Below are positions 21,915-22,064 of a DNA stretch of 22,064 nt, piece by piece (within the stretch, counting starts at the first letter, position 1; each line of letters begins with the position of its first letter). The notes beneath the pieces were generated by a model. The model was not told the DNA's origin. It saw only the letters and a list, made by a program, of their open reading frames with translations, and searched no databases. Origin of the DNA: Methanosphaera sp. rholeuAM130 (lineage in GTDB: Archaea > Methanobacteriota > Methanobacteria > Methanobacteriales > Methanobacteriaceae). A program made the position numbers and the translations under genes. The stretch spans positions 6,237 through 28,300 of the forward strand of contig MUZY01000051.1 in the NCBI GenBank assembly GCA_003266065.1, given 5' to 3'.

Positions 21915-22064
21915 TTATTTAACATAACCAATTGATTCGAATTGATTATATAATGATTTGTAGTATCCATCTTTTTTATCAATCAATTCATTGTGAGTAC
22001 CCTCTTCAATAATCTTACCTTTATCCATTACAAGTATCTTATCCGCATTTTTAATAGTGGATAG
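21915..22064 (-). CDS. ABC transporter ATPase/permease, C-terminal end
   Basis: Only the last 49 codons are inside the window. The minus-strand translation begins 'LSTIKNADKILVMDKGKI' and continues 'IEEGTHNELIDKKDGYYKSL' to a stop. This is the region just after the His switch (normally HRLST) of an ABC ATPase, with the D-loop-distal strands and the typical 'EEGTHxELI' ending of MsbA/MdlB-type half-transporters that fuse membrane and ATPase domains. Substrate unknown. The gene continues beyond the right edge. Confidence 0.9.
   Translation of the reverse strand, partial: LSTIKNADKILVMDKGKIIEEGTHNELIDKKDGYYKSLYNQFESIGYVK

Overview
The window looks like chromosomal DNA of a low-GC methanogenic archaeon of the Methanobacteriales, most likely Methanosphaera or a close relative. 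The evidence is a canonical single-domain archaeal histone, a DUF357 protein, archaeal BRE/TATA promoters, Shine-Dalgarno sites of the form GGTGAT or GGAGGTGA, very AT-rich spacers, and a huge Asn/Thr-rich surface protein with a beta-helix of the kind abundant in Methanosphaera stadtmanae. I saw no tRNA, rRNA, CRISPR array or intact insertion sequence. Genus assignment is inference.

Layout. 1-3012 (+): a small winged-helix protein, a one-cluster ferredoxin, a Dtd-type D-aminoacyl-tRNA deacylase coupled to a DUF357 protein, a membrane protein of unknown function and a DGC-type cysteine-rich protein. 3140-4182 (-): a pair of unknown genes, one membrane-anchored. 4453-5007 (+): an NAD(P)H-dependent FMN reductase-like flavoprotein. 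5136-6969 (-): a MarR regulator and a MATE efflux pump in one operon. 7358-10433: a divergent pair, a CARF-HEPN protein of the Cas02710/Csm6-like family (-) and a SWIM zinc-finger protein (+), sharing a promoter region with a long AT palindrome. 10570-12659: a two-domain carboxymuconolactone decarboxylase-like protein with a coupled 65-aa partner (+), a coiled-coil protein (-) and a hotdog thioesterase (+). 12985-16113 (-): the 1042-residue surface adhesin-like protein. 16385-17437: two unknown genes.

17464-21006 (-) is the most interesting block: a DUF2997 protein, a duplicated Ycf35/DUF1257-like protein, a Ycf46-type AAA+ ATPase and a NrdG-like radical SAM enzyme. These form two transcription units with nearly identical promoter sequences at the same distance from their start codons. 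Related Ycf35/Ycf46/DUF2997 genes are known from cyanobacteria and plastids, where their function is poorly understood. The set here, in a methanogen and with a radical SAM activase, is my best candidate for an undescribed system. The window ends with the histone gene (-), a 440-base spacer rich in inverted repeats, and the 3' end of an ABC transporter ATPase (-).

Several genes end in an inverted repeat that spans the stop codon and is followed by a T-tract. This suggests hairpin-assisted termination in this organism.
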